Below are positions 24,638-32,006 of a DNA stretch of 64,000 nucleotides, piece after piece. The DNA lies in contig CANLXH010000005.1 of assembly GCA_947495075.1 (NCBI GenBank), positions 18,289 to 82,288 of the forward strand, written 5' to 3'. How positions within the stretch are numbered: position 1 is the first letter of the stretch; each line of letters starts with the position of its first letter. The stretch is from an uncultured Croceitalea sp. Its GTDB lineage: Bacteria; Bacteroidota; Bacteroidia; Flavobacteriales; Flavobacteriaceae. Position numbers and translations under genes: made by a program. Under the pieces are notes generated by a model. That model searched no databases, was not told the DNA's origin, and was given only the letters and a program-made list of their open reading frames with translations.

Positions 24638-25135
24638 TTGAGAAAATTTAGAGACTTACTATTAGAGCTATTAGTTGGAATTCCGTTATTTATTTTAATT
24701 GTACCTATTATTATAATTTTTTTACTATTTGCATATTTCCAGCGAAAAAAATTCAAAAAAAGATATGCTGGATTTTTAAAAGCAAATAATGGAAAAAACT
24801 TCTTCTGTTACAATAACAGAAGGAACTCGAAAAAATATATTGAAGAAAATATTTTACCGAGTCTAGACAATAGAATAGAAATCATTTATCTGAATGGACG
24901 AATAATTAAATCAGAATATGAAGCTGAATTTGTTTCTGCTGCACTATATGGACTAAATCATTACAATAAATTTCCTCACTTAATGAAAATTAGGGATGGA
25001 GAATTAATTGATAAATCAGTAAATAACCCATTTTACGGAGTTTTGAATATGAATAAATCGAAAAAAGAATTACTCAATAAAATAAACATGTTCTTTGAGC
25101 TAGACGTGATAAAAGTATTACCTAGCAAAACCTAG
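24638..25135 (+). CDS. Hypothetical membrane-anchored protein directly after the attC-like site
   Basis: 165 residues, no recognised family. The likely start is TTG at 24638, 17 bp after the attC-like site; no ATG is available in frame upstream. A long hydrophobic segment (LLVGIPLFILIVPIIIIFLL, ~11-30) is followed by basic residues and a ~120-residue soluble domain (FLKANNGKNFFCYNNRR, IEIIYLNGRIIKSEYEAEF). A gene starting this close to a cassette boundary suggests it was the next cassette in an array, whose own attC has been lost: none is visible after its stop. Confidence 0.6.
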   Translation: MRKFRDLLLELLVGIPLFILIVPIIIIFLLFAYFQRKKFKKRYAGFLKANNGKNFFCYNNRRNSKKYIEENILPSLDNRIEIIYLNGRIIKSEYEAEFVSAALYGLNHYNKFPHLMKIRDGELIDKSVNNPFYGVLNMNKSKKELLNKINMFFELDVIKVLPSKT

Positions 25136-25247
25136 ACCTAGGAGGATTTTTAGCCCAATTTAAAGGTCTGCCTATATTTATAAAATTGCAAATTCTTATT
25201 GATTTAACTTCCAATAAATAATGTAAATAAAAAACTTAACTCAACGG

Positions 25248-25729
25248 TCAATCCATCAAATCATTTAATAACCCCCAAAGCTCATTATCAAAACTTGAAG
25301 GTCCTAGCCTCCAATTACCAACAGTCTCGCCTAACCTAATTATGACTAAACCTTTACTGGGAATAATGTATATCTTTTGATTATTTTTACCTAAACCCTT
25401 ATACATATCGCTGGGTGCATTAAGTACAAGTTCTCCCTCAAATTCTGTCTGTGAAGCAGGAACTCGATAACTGCTTTTATCGTTCTTAGTGATTAAAAAA
25501 GCTTTGGTCCCTTTTCTTCAAAAAAATCATATAAAGGCTCTTTGCATTGGTATTCCAACTCAAATCTTCGATGGTTATAGTTTCCCATTCATTAGAATTT
25601 ATTGAAGGAAAATATAGCTCAAGATGGGTAGGATTTATTGTAATTACTTGATCTTCATTATCAGTCGAATCACAGGAACAAGCACTTAAAAGACATAGTG
25701 CTACAAGAGACTTTTACTATATTTTTCAT
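25248..25729 (-). pseudogene. Degraded serine hydrolase (beta-lactamase family) lipoprotein
   Basis: Reading the minus strand from an ATG at 25729: MKNIVK, then a frameshift, then SLVALCLLSACSCDSTDNED, a lipobox signal. The N-terminal part NEWETITIEDLSWNTNAKSLY is typical of beta-lactamase-fold serine hydrolases. After a second frameshift TKAFLITKNDKSS is joined to a C-terminal part (MYKGLGKNNQKIYIIPSKGL, VIIRLGETVGNWRLGPSSFD, NELWGLLNDLMD, stop). The ~250-residue centre with the SxxK and YxN motifs is gone. Two frameshifts plus an internal deletion make it non-functional. It fills most of the 717-bp gap before rimO. Confidence 0.75.
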
Positions 25730-25826
25730 AGCTATGTTTTTTAATTAGATACCATTAGTGCCCAAAGGTTTAACGTAATCGATAAAGAAATATGCGTTAA
25801 AATCTACCAATTGCAGGGGCTTGTTG

Positions 25827-25834
25827 TATTTTTG
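25827..25834 (+). promoter_or_regulatory. -7 promoter box of rimO
   Basis: TATTTTTG, 18 bp before the ATG at 25853; gives rimO an independent promoter behind the accessory block. Confidence 0.5.
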
Positions 25835-25852
25835 CCGTCCATTTAAAGAAGT

Positions 25853-27160
25853 ATGCGCACAAAATCACTTAAAAAGAACAAAATCAATGTAGTAACCTTA
25901 GGTTGCAGCAAAAATGTTTACGATTCTGAGGTACTTATGGGGCAGCTTAAAGCCAATAATAAAGAAGTTGCACACGAGGAAGAAGGCAATATAGTGGTTA
26001 TTAATACCTGCGGGTTTATTGCCAATGCAAAAGAGGAAAGTGTAAATACTATTCTAGAGTATGTACAAAAGAAAGAAGTTGGTGAAGTAGATAAGGTTTT
26101 TGTTACAGGTTGTTTAAGTGAGCGTTACAAACCAGATTTACAAAAAGAGATTCCTAATGTAGATGAATATTTTGGCACCAGTGACTTGCCAAACCTATTA
26201 AAAGCACTAGGAGCAGACTATAAGCATGAACTTATTGGTGAGCGTTTAACAACAACTCCAAAAAATTATGCCTATTTAAAAATAGCTGAGGGTTGTGATA
26301 GACCATGTTCTTTTTGTGCCATACCATTAATGCGTGGTAAGCATAAAAGTAAACCTATTGAAGAGTTGGTTGCAGAATCTGAAAAATTGGCTGCTAAAGG
26401 TGTTAAAGAACTCATTCTTATAGCGCAAGATTTAACATACTATGGATTAGACCTTTACAAAAAAAGAAATCTTGGAGAGTTGTTACAGAAACTAGTAAAA
26501 GTTGAAGGAATCGAGTGGATTCGTTTGCACTATGCTTTTCCTACTGGTTTTCCAATGGATGTATTGGAAATAATGAAGAAAGAACCTAAGGTATGTAACT
26601 ATATAGATATTCCATTACAACATATTTCCGATGCTATATTAAAAAGTATGCGTCGTGGAACTACCTATGCAAAGACCACAAAACTACTTCATGATTTTAG
26701 GGCCGCTGTGCCAGACATGACCATTAGAACTACATTAATTGTAGGTTATCCCGGGGAAACAGAAGAGGATTTTGGTATTTTAAGAGATTGGGTAAAAGAA
26801 ATGCGTTTTGAACGTTTAGGCTGTTTTACCTATAGTCATGAAGAAAATACCCATGCTTATAACTTAGTTGATGATGTCCCAGAAGATGTAAAGCAACAGC
26901 GAGCCAATGAAATTATGGAAATTCAGTCTCAAATCTCTTGGGAGCTGAATCAAGAGAAAATAGGGAAAACTTTTAGGTGTATCATTGATAGAAAAGAGGG
27001 TAACCATTTTGTTGGTCGTACAGAATTTGATTCCCCTGATGTTGATAATGAAGTTTTAATCGATGCTACGAAGTATTATGTAAAAATTGGAGATTTTACA
27101 AATATCAAAATCACAGAAGCATCAGATTTTGATTTGTATGGAGAACCCTCTAAAGTATAA
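25853..27160 (+). CDS. rimO: Ribosomal protein S12 methylthiotransferase RimO
   Basis: 435 residues. RimO adds a methylthio group to the conserved Asp of ribosomal protein S12. The N-terminal UPF0004 domain has cluster cysteines in VVTLGCSKNVYDSEVLMGQL, VINTCGFIANAKEES and FVTGCLSERYK; the radical-SAM cluster motif is GCDRPCSFCAIPLMRGKHKS (~146-165, CxxxCxxC); a TRAM domain closes the protein (~370-430). Its 3' end overlaps the convergent anti-sigma gene by 11 bp. Often close to ftsY in Bacteroidota; here 4.5 kb of accessory DNA intervenes. Confidence 0.97.
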   Translation: MRTKSLKKNKINVVTLGCSKNVYDSEVLMGQLKANNKEVAHEEEGNIVVINTCGFIANAKEESVNTILEYVQKKEVGEVDKVFVTGCLSERYKPDLQKEIPNVDEYFGTSDLPNLLKALGADYKHELIGERLTTTPKNYAYLKIAEGCDRPCSFCAIPLMRGKHKSKPIEELVAESEKLAAKGVKELILIAQDLTYYGLDLYKKRNLGELLQKLVKVEGIEWIRLHYAFPTGFPMDVLEIMKKEPKVCNYIDIPLQHISDAILKSMRRGTTYAKTTKLLHDFRAAVPDMTIRTTLIVGYPGETEEDFGILRDWVKEMRFERLGCFTYSHEENTHAYNLVDDVPEDVKQQRANEIMEIQSQISWELNQEKIGKTFRCIIDRKEGNHFVGRTEFDSPDVDNEVLIDATKYYVKIGDFTNIKITEASDFDLYGEPSKV

Positions 27161-27905
27161 CGTAAGAAATTAAGTTTTCTACCGTGGGGTGGTCATTTCC
27201 ACCCGTGGGTTCAATAGTAATATTTAGTGATTCTGCCTTGTCGATATACTTTAGCGTAATTAATTCTTCACTTGATTTTAATACCCCCATATCTATCATC
27301 TCACCATCAACATCACTCCACATCTGATAAGTTTTATCCTTGGGTAATTTAGGAAGCCCTTCCGAATTCACCACTACCATTTTCTTTTTATGGTTTACAT
27401 AGGCTATGGCCCTAGAATTTGGGGAAAGTTCATTCCCTTTTAGCAAAAGCGGTACTGTGTTTTTTCCATCTATAGTTTTTAATCTTGTATTGGTTAAAAC
27501 GTAGTTTTCTTCTAGAATATTCAAACGCTCTTTTAAATCTGTGGTTTGGCTTTGCAATGACTCAAACTCATTTTTGGTATTCTGCCATTGTGTGTACATC
27601 CAAATAGATGAGAAGAAGAATAAAGCACCAATACTTGCTGCTACTAATAAAGGTGTATTTGATAATCTCTTAACTATTGCAGGTTCTAACTGTTCTTTAA
27701 TACTATTCTTAACGTGTGTTGGAGGTACTATTGCATTCTCTAAGGCCATTTTTTCAAAATCTGCCTCTAGTTCACTAAATTGTTTTTTTAATACCTCATC
27801 AGAAATTATTGCGCGCTCAACTATAGTTCTATCAGAATCATTTAGTTCATCTAATAGATATTTTTCCAAAAGTCCTTCGTCTAATATTTTCTTCCTTTCC
27901 ATCAT
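27150..27905 (-). CDS. RskA-like anti-sigma factor
   Basis: 251 residues. A cytosolic N-terminus of ~95 residues (LLEKYLLDELNDSDRTIVER, the anti-sigma-K zinc-less type) is followed by a membrane segment (LLVAASIGALFFFSSIWMYT), a coiled coil (~110-140) and an extracytoplasmic RskA C-terminal domain (LPKDKTYQMWSDVDGEMIDM, ITIEPTGGNDHPT). It would hold the ECF sigma factor at the membrane until proteolysis. The ATG at 27905 overlaps the sigma stop (ATGA), so the pair is translationally coupled; a start at 27929 is possible but less likely. Confidence 0.88.
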   Translation of the reverse strand: MMERKKILDEGLLEKYLLDELNDSDRTIVERAIISDEVLKKQFSELEADFEKMALENAIVPPTHVKNSIKEQLEPAIVKRLSNTPLLVAASIGALFFFSSIWMYTQWQNTKNEFESLQSQTTDLKERLNILEENYVLTNTRLKTIDGKNTVPLLLKGNELSPNSRAIAYVNHKKKMVVVNSEGLPKLPKDKTYQMWSDVDGEMIDMGVLKSSEELITLKYIDKAESLNITIEPTGGNDHPTVENLISYVIL

Positions 27906-28465
27906 ATCAAAATTTCTATGCAAAGCCAAAATATGACCAACTCCTTATTATAGTTCTCACGGAGCAGATTTAAAGCCTGTCTAACATAAGATTTAAAAGT
28001 ACCTAAGGGCACTCCCATTTCTAAATAGGCTTCTCTGTGCGTATACCCTCTAAAATATACTAACGAAATTGCTTCTTGATGATGAGGCTCCAATTTTTTA
28101 ATTGCCCCATTAAGCCCAATGTAATCAAGAGCTGTTTCATCCTGGGTTTTATTATTATATACACTTAAATCTTCCGATTGGATGAGCAATTCCTGTTTTC
28201 TTAGCGCATTAAGGGTAGTATTTTTTGCAATTCGGTATGCCCAGGTATAGAATTTACCCTTTGTAGCATCGTAGCTGTCAATCTTTTGCCAAATCTTGAT
28301 AAATGTTTCTTGCAGTAGGTCTTGAGCAGTAGCTTCATTTCTGCACATGCGTAGAATTACCCCATACAAAGCGCCCGAATATTTATCGTAAATGCCGTAG
28401 AGTGCGTTTTTATCCTTTTTGGATATTAACCTTATTAGCTCATCATCATTTAGGAGTTGTGCCAT
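27902..28465 (-). CDS. ECF-family RNA polymerase sigma factor
   Basis: 187 residues. Region 2 covers ~20-90 (LYGIYDKYSGALYGVILRMC, LLQETFIKIWQKID, FYTWAYRIAKNTTLNALRK) and region 4 ~125-175 (HQEAISLVYFRGYTHREAYL, then GVPLGTFKSYVRQALNLLRE). With the RskA-like partner this is a SigK-like arrangement. The divergent gene at 28591 encodes a fasciclin protein, a likely target. A palindrome GGATGA-GT-TCATCC lies between them. Confidence 0.92.
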   Translation of the reverse strand: MAQLLNDDELIRLISKKDKNALYGIYDKYSGALYGVILRMCRNEATAQDLLQETFIKIWQKIDSYDATKGKFYTWAYRIAKNTTLNALRKQELLIQSEDLSVYNNKTQDETALDYIGLNGAIKKLEPHHQEAISLVYFRGYTHREAYLEMGVPLGTFKSYVRQALNLLRENYNKELVIFWLCIEILI

Positions 28466-28493
28466 ATACTTTGTTAAAGATATGATAAAATCA

Positions 28494-28507
28494 GGATGAG
28501 TTCATCC
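28494..28507. promoter_or_regulatory. Palindrome between the sigma factor and fasciclin genes
   Basis: GGATGA (28494-28499), GT, TCATCC (28502-28507): a perfect 6-bp inverted repeat in the 125-bp divergent gap. It could be a regulator-binding site serving both genes. No classical ECF promoter pair was recognised around it. Confidence 0.3.
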
Positions 28508-28590
28508 AAAAGCTAAAACGCTGTGTAAATAGAAATAGAAGCACTCAAAAATTTTAAATCAATTAATAGTTAAATCTTAAAAACAAAAAC

Positions 28591-29112
28591 ATGAAAAAAT
28601 TAGTATGTATTTTATCAATGGTAAGCTTTGTGTTTTTTACACAAACAGCTGCGGCTCAAAAATCAAAAGATATAGTGGACATCGCTGCATCTATGGATGA
28701 CTTTTCAACTTTAGTGGCTGCGGTGAAAGCAGCTGATTTAGTAGACGCACTTAAAGGGGAAGGACCACTTACCGTTTTTGCTCCTAACAATGCTGCTTTT
28801 AATAAGCTACCAAAAGGAACAGTCGCCACTTTATTAAAGCCAGAAAATAAAGGAGCACTAACATCTATTCTAACTTACCATGTATTGGCAGGCAAATACA
28901 CTGCTTCGGATATTGTAAAGTCTATTAAAGCAAACGGTGGCGGATTTATGGCTAAAACATTACAAGGTGAAGAGATTTATGCTGAATTATCTGGTTCTAA
29001 TGTAATCTTGACCGACTCTAAAGGAAATAAGTCTAAGGTTATTATCGCTGACGTAATGGCTTCTAATGGGGTAATACACGCTATTGAGAATGTGGTTATG
29101 CCTAAAAAATAG
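28591..29112 (+). CDS. Secreted fasciclin (FAS1) domain protein
   Basis: 173 residues. Signal peptide MKKLVCILSMVSFVFFTQTA ends near AAAQ. One FAS1 domain follows (~30-172) with the H1 motif GPLTVFAPNNAAFNKLP (~68-84), the YHVL centre (LTYHVLAGKY) and the H2 end NGVIHAIENVVMP. These secreted proteins are adhesion-like or matrix components. The gene is divergent from an ECF sigma/RskA pair, the same linkage as MPT70/MPT83 with SigK-RskA in mycobacteria, and a terminator follows. Confidence 0.92.
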   Translation: MKKLVCILSMVSFVFFTQTAAAQKSKDIVDIAASMDDFSTLVAAVKAADLVDALKGEGPLTVFAPNNAAFNKLPKGTVATLLKPENKGALTSILTYHVLAGKYTASDIVKSIKANGGGFMAKTLQGEEIYAELSGSNVILTDSKGNKSKVIIADVMASNGVIHAIENVVMPKK

Positions 29113-29137
29113 AGGATGATTCTAAATTTAGAAATAG

Positions 29138-29166
29138 AGCCATCTATTTTAGGTGGCTTTATTTTT
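29138..29166 (+). terminator. Terminator of the fasciclin gene
   Basis: AGCCATC (29138-29144) pairs with GGTGGCT (29152-29158, one G-T pair) and is followed by a T-rich tail (TTATTTTTTT). It overlaps the last codons of the convergent serine hydrolase gene. Confidence 0.65.
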
Positions 29167-30313
29167 TTCGCTTTAATTCTATAGCGTATAATTCTCGACC
29201 TAATTGTGCTAAAAATGGTATTCCAACTTCATCATATTCATAATTGTCATCATTAAAAACCCCATCTTTATTTACCAAGATAGTAGCGGTTACCATAAAA
29301 TCTATATTATTTTTTTCGTCTTTTATGTAAGCACAATCTGTAAGCGTGCCATATGCGTAGCCAACTTTATTATAGATTTTCATGTATTCAGGAATAGGTT
29401 TTTTGGAATCACCATACATAAAAAATTTCCCATAACTATCATAGTATTCATTACTATCATACCCAACTTCTTTTGGTAAGGTACTCATAGCATCTAGTAA
29501 AAATTTATGTTGACTATTAGATAGATTATAGCGTTCTTCTTTTGAAAAGTTAGCTGGAAAAATTATTCTTTTTAATAAATTTTGTTGAGAACGTATTGGG
29601 AAATAGTTTTTTAAACTAAAATCAAAAGGTTCTTGATATAAAGAGTCATCTGCGTAAAAACCTACTCCTTTTTCAATCATATTCAATTCTAAATGCTCTG
29701 GAATTTTATTAATAATTGGTTTTGAAGTTCCTGTAGTACTGTCATTTATGTAAATAACTAGCGGCTTCGTAGTAACATCATCCGCATTATTAGTGGAAAG
29801 TCTATGTGAGATTCTAATAGGCTTCACGTTTCTTTTTTCTATTCTTTCATTTAAATCATCAAAACCTAGAAATTCTATTAATCTATTGTTTGCGCTATTA
29901 TCGCTAACGGCAAAAATTTCTTGTATTGCTGTTGCAAAAGTTGTTTCAATAGAATCACCTTCAATATAAAATTTTGTTTTTCTGTGAATTGAATCTAATT
30001 CATTCAGTTTTTCTAAAGCGGCCACGGCTGCAGGAAACTTTACCGTGCTAGCTGGGTAGAAATAATTATTTTCCTCTACTTGAAAAGTATAACCTGTAAA
30101 TAGAATACTATCATTTCTTCTATCAATTTGAGTATAAGTTATTTGAACTTCATGCTTAGTAATACTGTCCATAACCCTCGTTATACGGATGTCATCTGAT
30201 GCTAAAGCCTTCTCAAGAGGATTTTCCAAGGTTTCTTGCGAACATGAAAAAACCAGAAAAGTCACAATTAGGGAAACGAGAAGATAAGAGTAGGAGTGTT
30301 TTACTTTAATCAT
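29159..30313 (-). CDS. Class A beta-lactamase-like serine hydrolase, lipoprotein
   Basis: 384 residues. Lipoprotein signal with lipobox LVFSCSQ. All three motifs of the class A beta-lactamase/PBP fold are visible: SxxK as PASTVKFPAAVAAL (~87), SDN as FAVSDNSANNRLIEF (~135), and a K(T/S)G equivalent NKVGYAYGTLTD (~325), where the middle residue is Val. It is longer than true beta-lactamases, so a peptidase or esterase role is as likely as antibiotic hydrolysis. I chose the start at 30313 because it opens directly into the signal peptide; it overlaps the upstream gene by 8 bp. Confidence 0.85.
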   Translation of the reverse strand: MIKVKHSYSYLLVSLIVTFLVFSCSQETLENPLEKALASDDIRITRVMDSITKHEVQITYTQIDRRNDSILFTGYTFQVEENNYFYPASTVKFPAAVAALEKLNELDSIHRKTKFYIEGDSIETTFATAIQEIFAVSDNSANNRLIEFLGFDDLNERIEKRNVKPIRISHRLSTNNADDVTTKPLVIYINDSTTGTSKPIINKIPEHLELNMIEKGVGFYADDSLYQEPFDFSLKNYFPIRSQQNLLKRIIFPANFSKEERYNLSNSQHKFLLDAMSTLPKEVGYDSNEYYDSYGKFFMYGDSKKPIPEYMKIYNKVGYAYGTLTDCAYIKDEKNNIDFMVTATILVNKDGVFNDDNYEYDEVGIPFLAQLGRELYAIELKRKK

Positions 30314-30557
30314 TGTAAATTTCGCCTCTATGTGGTTTAAGCATATCTCTAACGGCAATCATCTCAAATTCTGCAACAACTAAATAGGCAATGCTATGCA
30401 TCTCATTAATATGTGAAAAGCCGGTAATATCAAACTTTAATTCTTCAACAACAATAAATTCTTTTAGATGCTTTTCATGATGTATAGCAGTATTTGCGGC
30501 TGTGGGACCTCTAAAATCCCAAATTAATTTTATCTTTTTATCGAGTACTGATTGCAT
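30306..30557 (-). CDS. Small conserved hypothetical protein (83 residues)
   Basis: No family assigned. It begins MQSVLDKKIKLIWDFRGPTA and includes AIHHEKHLKEF, ending HRGEIYND; soluble, with no signal peptide. The gene lies 4 bp after the SRPBCC gene and overlaps the serine hydrolase start by 8 bp, so it is the middle of a tight three-gene operon, which supports it being real. Function unknown. Confidence 0.7.
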   Translation of the reverse strand: MQSVLDKKIKLIWDFRGPTAANTAIHHEKHLKEFIVVEELKFDITGFSHINEMHSIAYLVVAEFEMIAVRDMLKPHRGEIYND

Positions 30558-30561
30558 ATTT

Positions 30562-31011
30562 TTAGTTGATTACAGATATCCCTTTTTCGGCAAAGTTCTT
30601 AAAATCTTGAGCGTATTTCATAGATTGTTTCTTAAAAGCTCCTGGCATTAATAAGCCTATTAGTTTCATTCCAAAACCAGCAAATTGAAATTCACTTTCT
30701 GATATCCATTTGGTCTTACCGTCTTCTTCTTTAAAGAAGTTTCTTTGTATGTTATGCACACCTTTAGTATCATAGGTGGCATGAAACTCTTCTGGAAAAT
30801 TTCTTTTGATTATAGTTTCAACCATAGTCATTTCTCCTTTTCCTCTTTTAAAGGTCATGTTCATTGTAGCTCCTTCCTGTCCCGGTTTTCCAGAAAGCAT
30901 TTCGTGATTTAATAATCCTCGCATCCAATGTTTCATATTATCTGGATTATCTAATTTTTTAATGAATTCTTCTCGAGGTAAGTCAATTATAATTTCTGTA
31001 GTGTATCTCAT
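30562..31011 (-). CDS. SRPBCC (START/Bet v1-like) family protein
   Basis: 149 residues with the helix-grip pattern: TEIIIDLPREEFIKKLDNPD at the start, mid-strands EFHATYDTKGVHNIQRNFF and KTKWISESEFQF, and a long C-terminal helix (FKKQSMKYAQDFKNFAEKG). The family binds hydrophobic ligands in a central cavity. First gene of the operon with the 83-residue protein and the serine hydrolase; ligand unknown. Confidence 0.82.
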   Translation of the reverse strand: MRYTTEIIIDLPREEFIKKLDNPDNMKHWMRGLLNHEMLSGKPGQEGATMNMTFKRGKGEMTMVETIIKRNFPEEFHATYDTKGVHNIQRNFFKEEDGKTKWISESEFQFAGFGMKLIGLLMPGAFKKQSMKYAQDFKNFAEKGISVIN

Positions 31012-31092
31012 AAGGTCTGGTTTTATAGACTAATGTACTAAAATATTGATTTTCAACAGCTACTAAAAATCTGTTAATGCTTGTAGCAATGA

Positions 31093-31123
31093 TTTGCACG
31101 ACTTTAAGTTATTGTTATTTTTG
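31093..31123 (+). promoter_or_regulatory. Promoter of the PPIase-moxR operon
   Basis: TTTG (31093-31096), 19 bases, TATTTTTG (31116-31123): a full Bacteroidota promoter. The predicted start site falls at or next to the ATG at 31128, so the mRNA should be leaderless. Confidence 0.7.
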
Positions 31124-31127
31124 CGGA

Positions 31128-32006
31128 ATGTATTTTTTAGACAAAAAAATCATTAAGCTTTTTTGCTTTGGATTAGTTTTATCCATGACTTCTTGTAATT
31201 CTCTCTTTAAAGAGGAAACCAAAAAAGAAGCACTAGCTAGAGTAGGAGATTCTTATTTATACAGGGAAGATATAGCCACTTTAATTCCTACAGGCATGTC
31301 CAAACAGGACAGTACTGCATTTGTGGTGAATTATATTAATAACTGGGCATCTAAAGAACTTTTGTTAGAGAAATCTAAAATTAATCTACCTGAAGAAAAA
31401 TTGGCTGAGTACAATAGACTTGTAAATAATTACAGAACAGATTTGTATACTAGAGCTTATTTAGAAGCATTGGTACAGCAAGCATCAGATACCTTAATTA
31501 CCAATTCAGAATTACAAGGTTTTTATAGTTTAGAGAAAGAAAATTTTAAGCTTACAGAAAAACTAGTGCAACTAAGGTTTGTAGCCTTACCATCTCAATT
31601 TTTAGATCAAGATGTCGTAGAATCTAAATTAAAAGAGTTTAAACCAGAAGATAAAGCTTATCTAGACTCTATTGCCGTTCAATTTAAGAAACTACATTTT
31701 AATGATTCTATTTGGGTAAGTGCCTCTAGATTAATTGAGGAGATACCACCTTTAACATCTTTAAATGAAGAGAAGTACTTAAAAAATTCACAATTTTTTG
31801 AATTGCGGGATTCTATCGGGGTATATTTGGGAAAGGTAAATAAAGTACTTGAAATTAATGACATTGCGCCAATTTCTTACATTACTCCAGATATAAAGCA
31901 GATTATTATTAATCGTAGAAGACTTTCACAACTAGAAAAAATAGAGACTGAAATTATTGATGAAGCAATCAAGAAAAATGAGTTTGAGATTTATGGAAAA
32001 GATTAG
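31128..32006 (+). CDS. Periplasmic parvulin-type PPIase-related lipoprotein
   Basis: 292 residues. The signal ends in the lipobox LSMTSCNS. A SurA/PpiC-like N-terminal helical domain follows (ALARVGDSYLYREDIATLIP, NYINNWASKELLLEKSKI, LITNSELQGFYSLEKENFKL). The parvulin catalytic core is poorly conserved, so it may be a chaperone without isomerase activity. I chose the ATG at 31128 because it sits right after a complete promoter; an in-frame ATG at 31077 lies upstream of that promoter. It overlaps the next PPIase gene by 14 bp. Confidence 0.78.
   Translation: MYFLDKKIIKLFCFGLVLSMTSCNSLFKEETKKEALARVGDSYLYREDIATLIPTGMSKQDSTAFVVNYINNWASKELLLEKSKINLPEEKLAEYNRLVNNYRTDLYTRAYLEALVQQASDTLITNSELQGFYSLEKENFKLTEKLVQLRFVALPSQFLDQDVVESKLKEFKPEDKAYLDSIAVQFKKLHFNDSIWVSASRLIEEIPPLTSLNEEKYLKNSQFFELRDSIGVYLGKVNKVLEINDIAPISYITPDIKQIIINRRRLSQLEKIETEIIDEAIKKNEFEIYGKD

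Noticed and set aside
29159-30313. Calling the serine hydrolase an antibiotic-resistance beta-lactamase
   Set aside because: Although SxxK and SDN are present, the third motif is KVG and the protein is about 100 residues longer than class A enzymes, so resistance is not supported.
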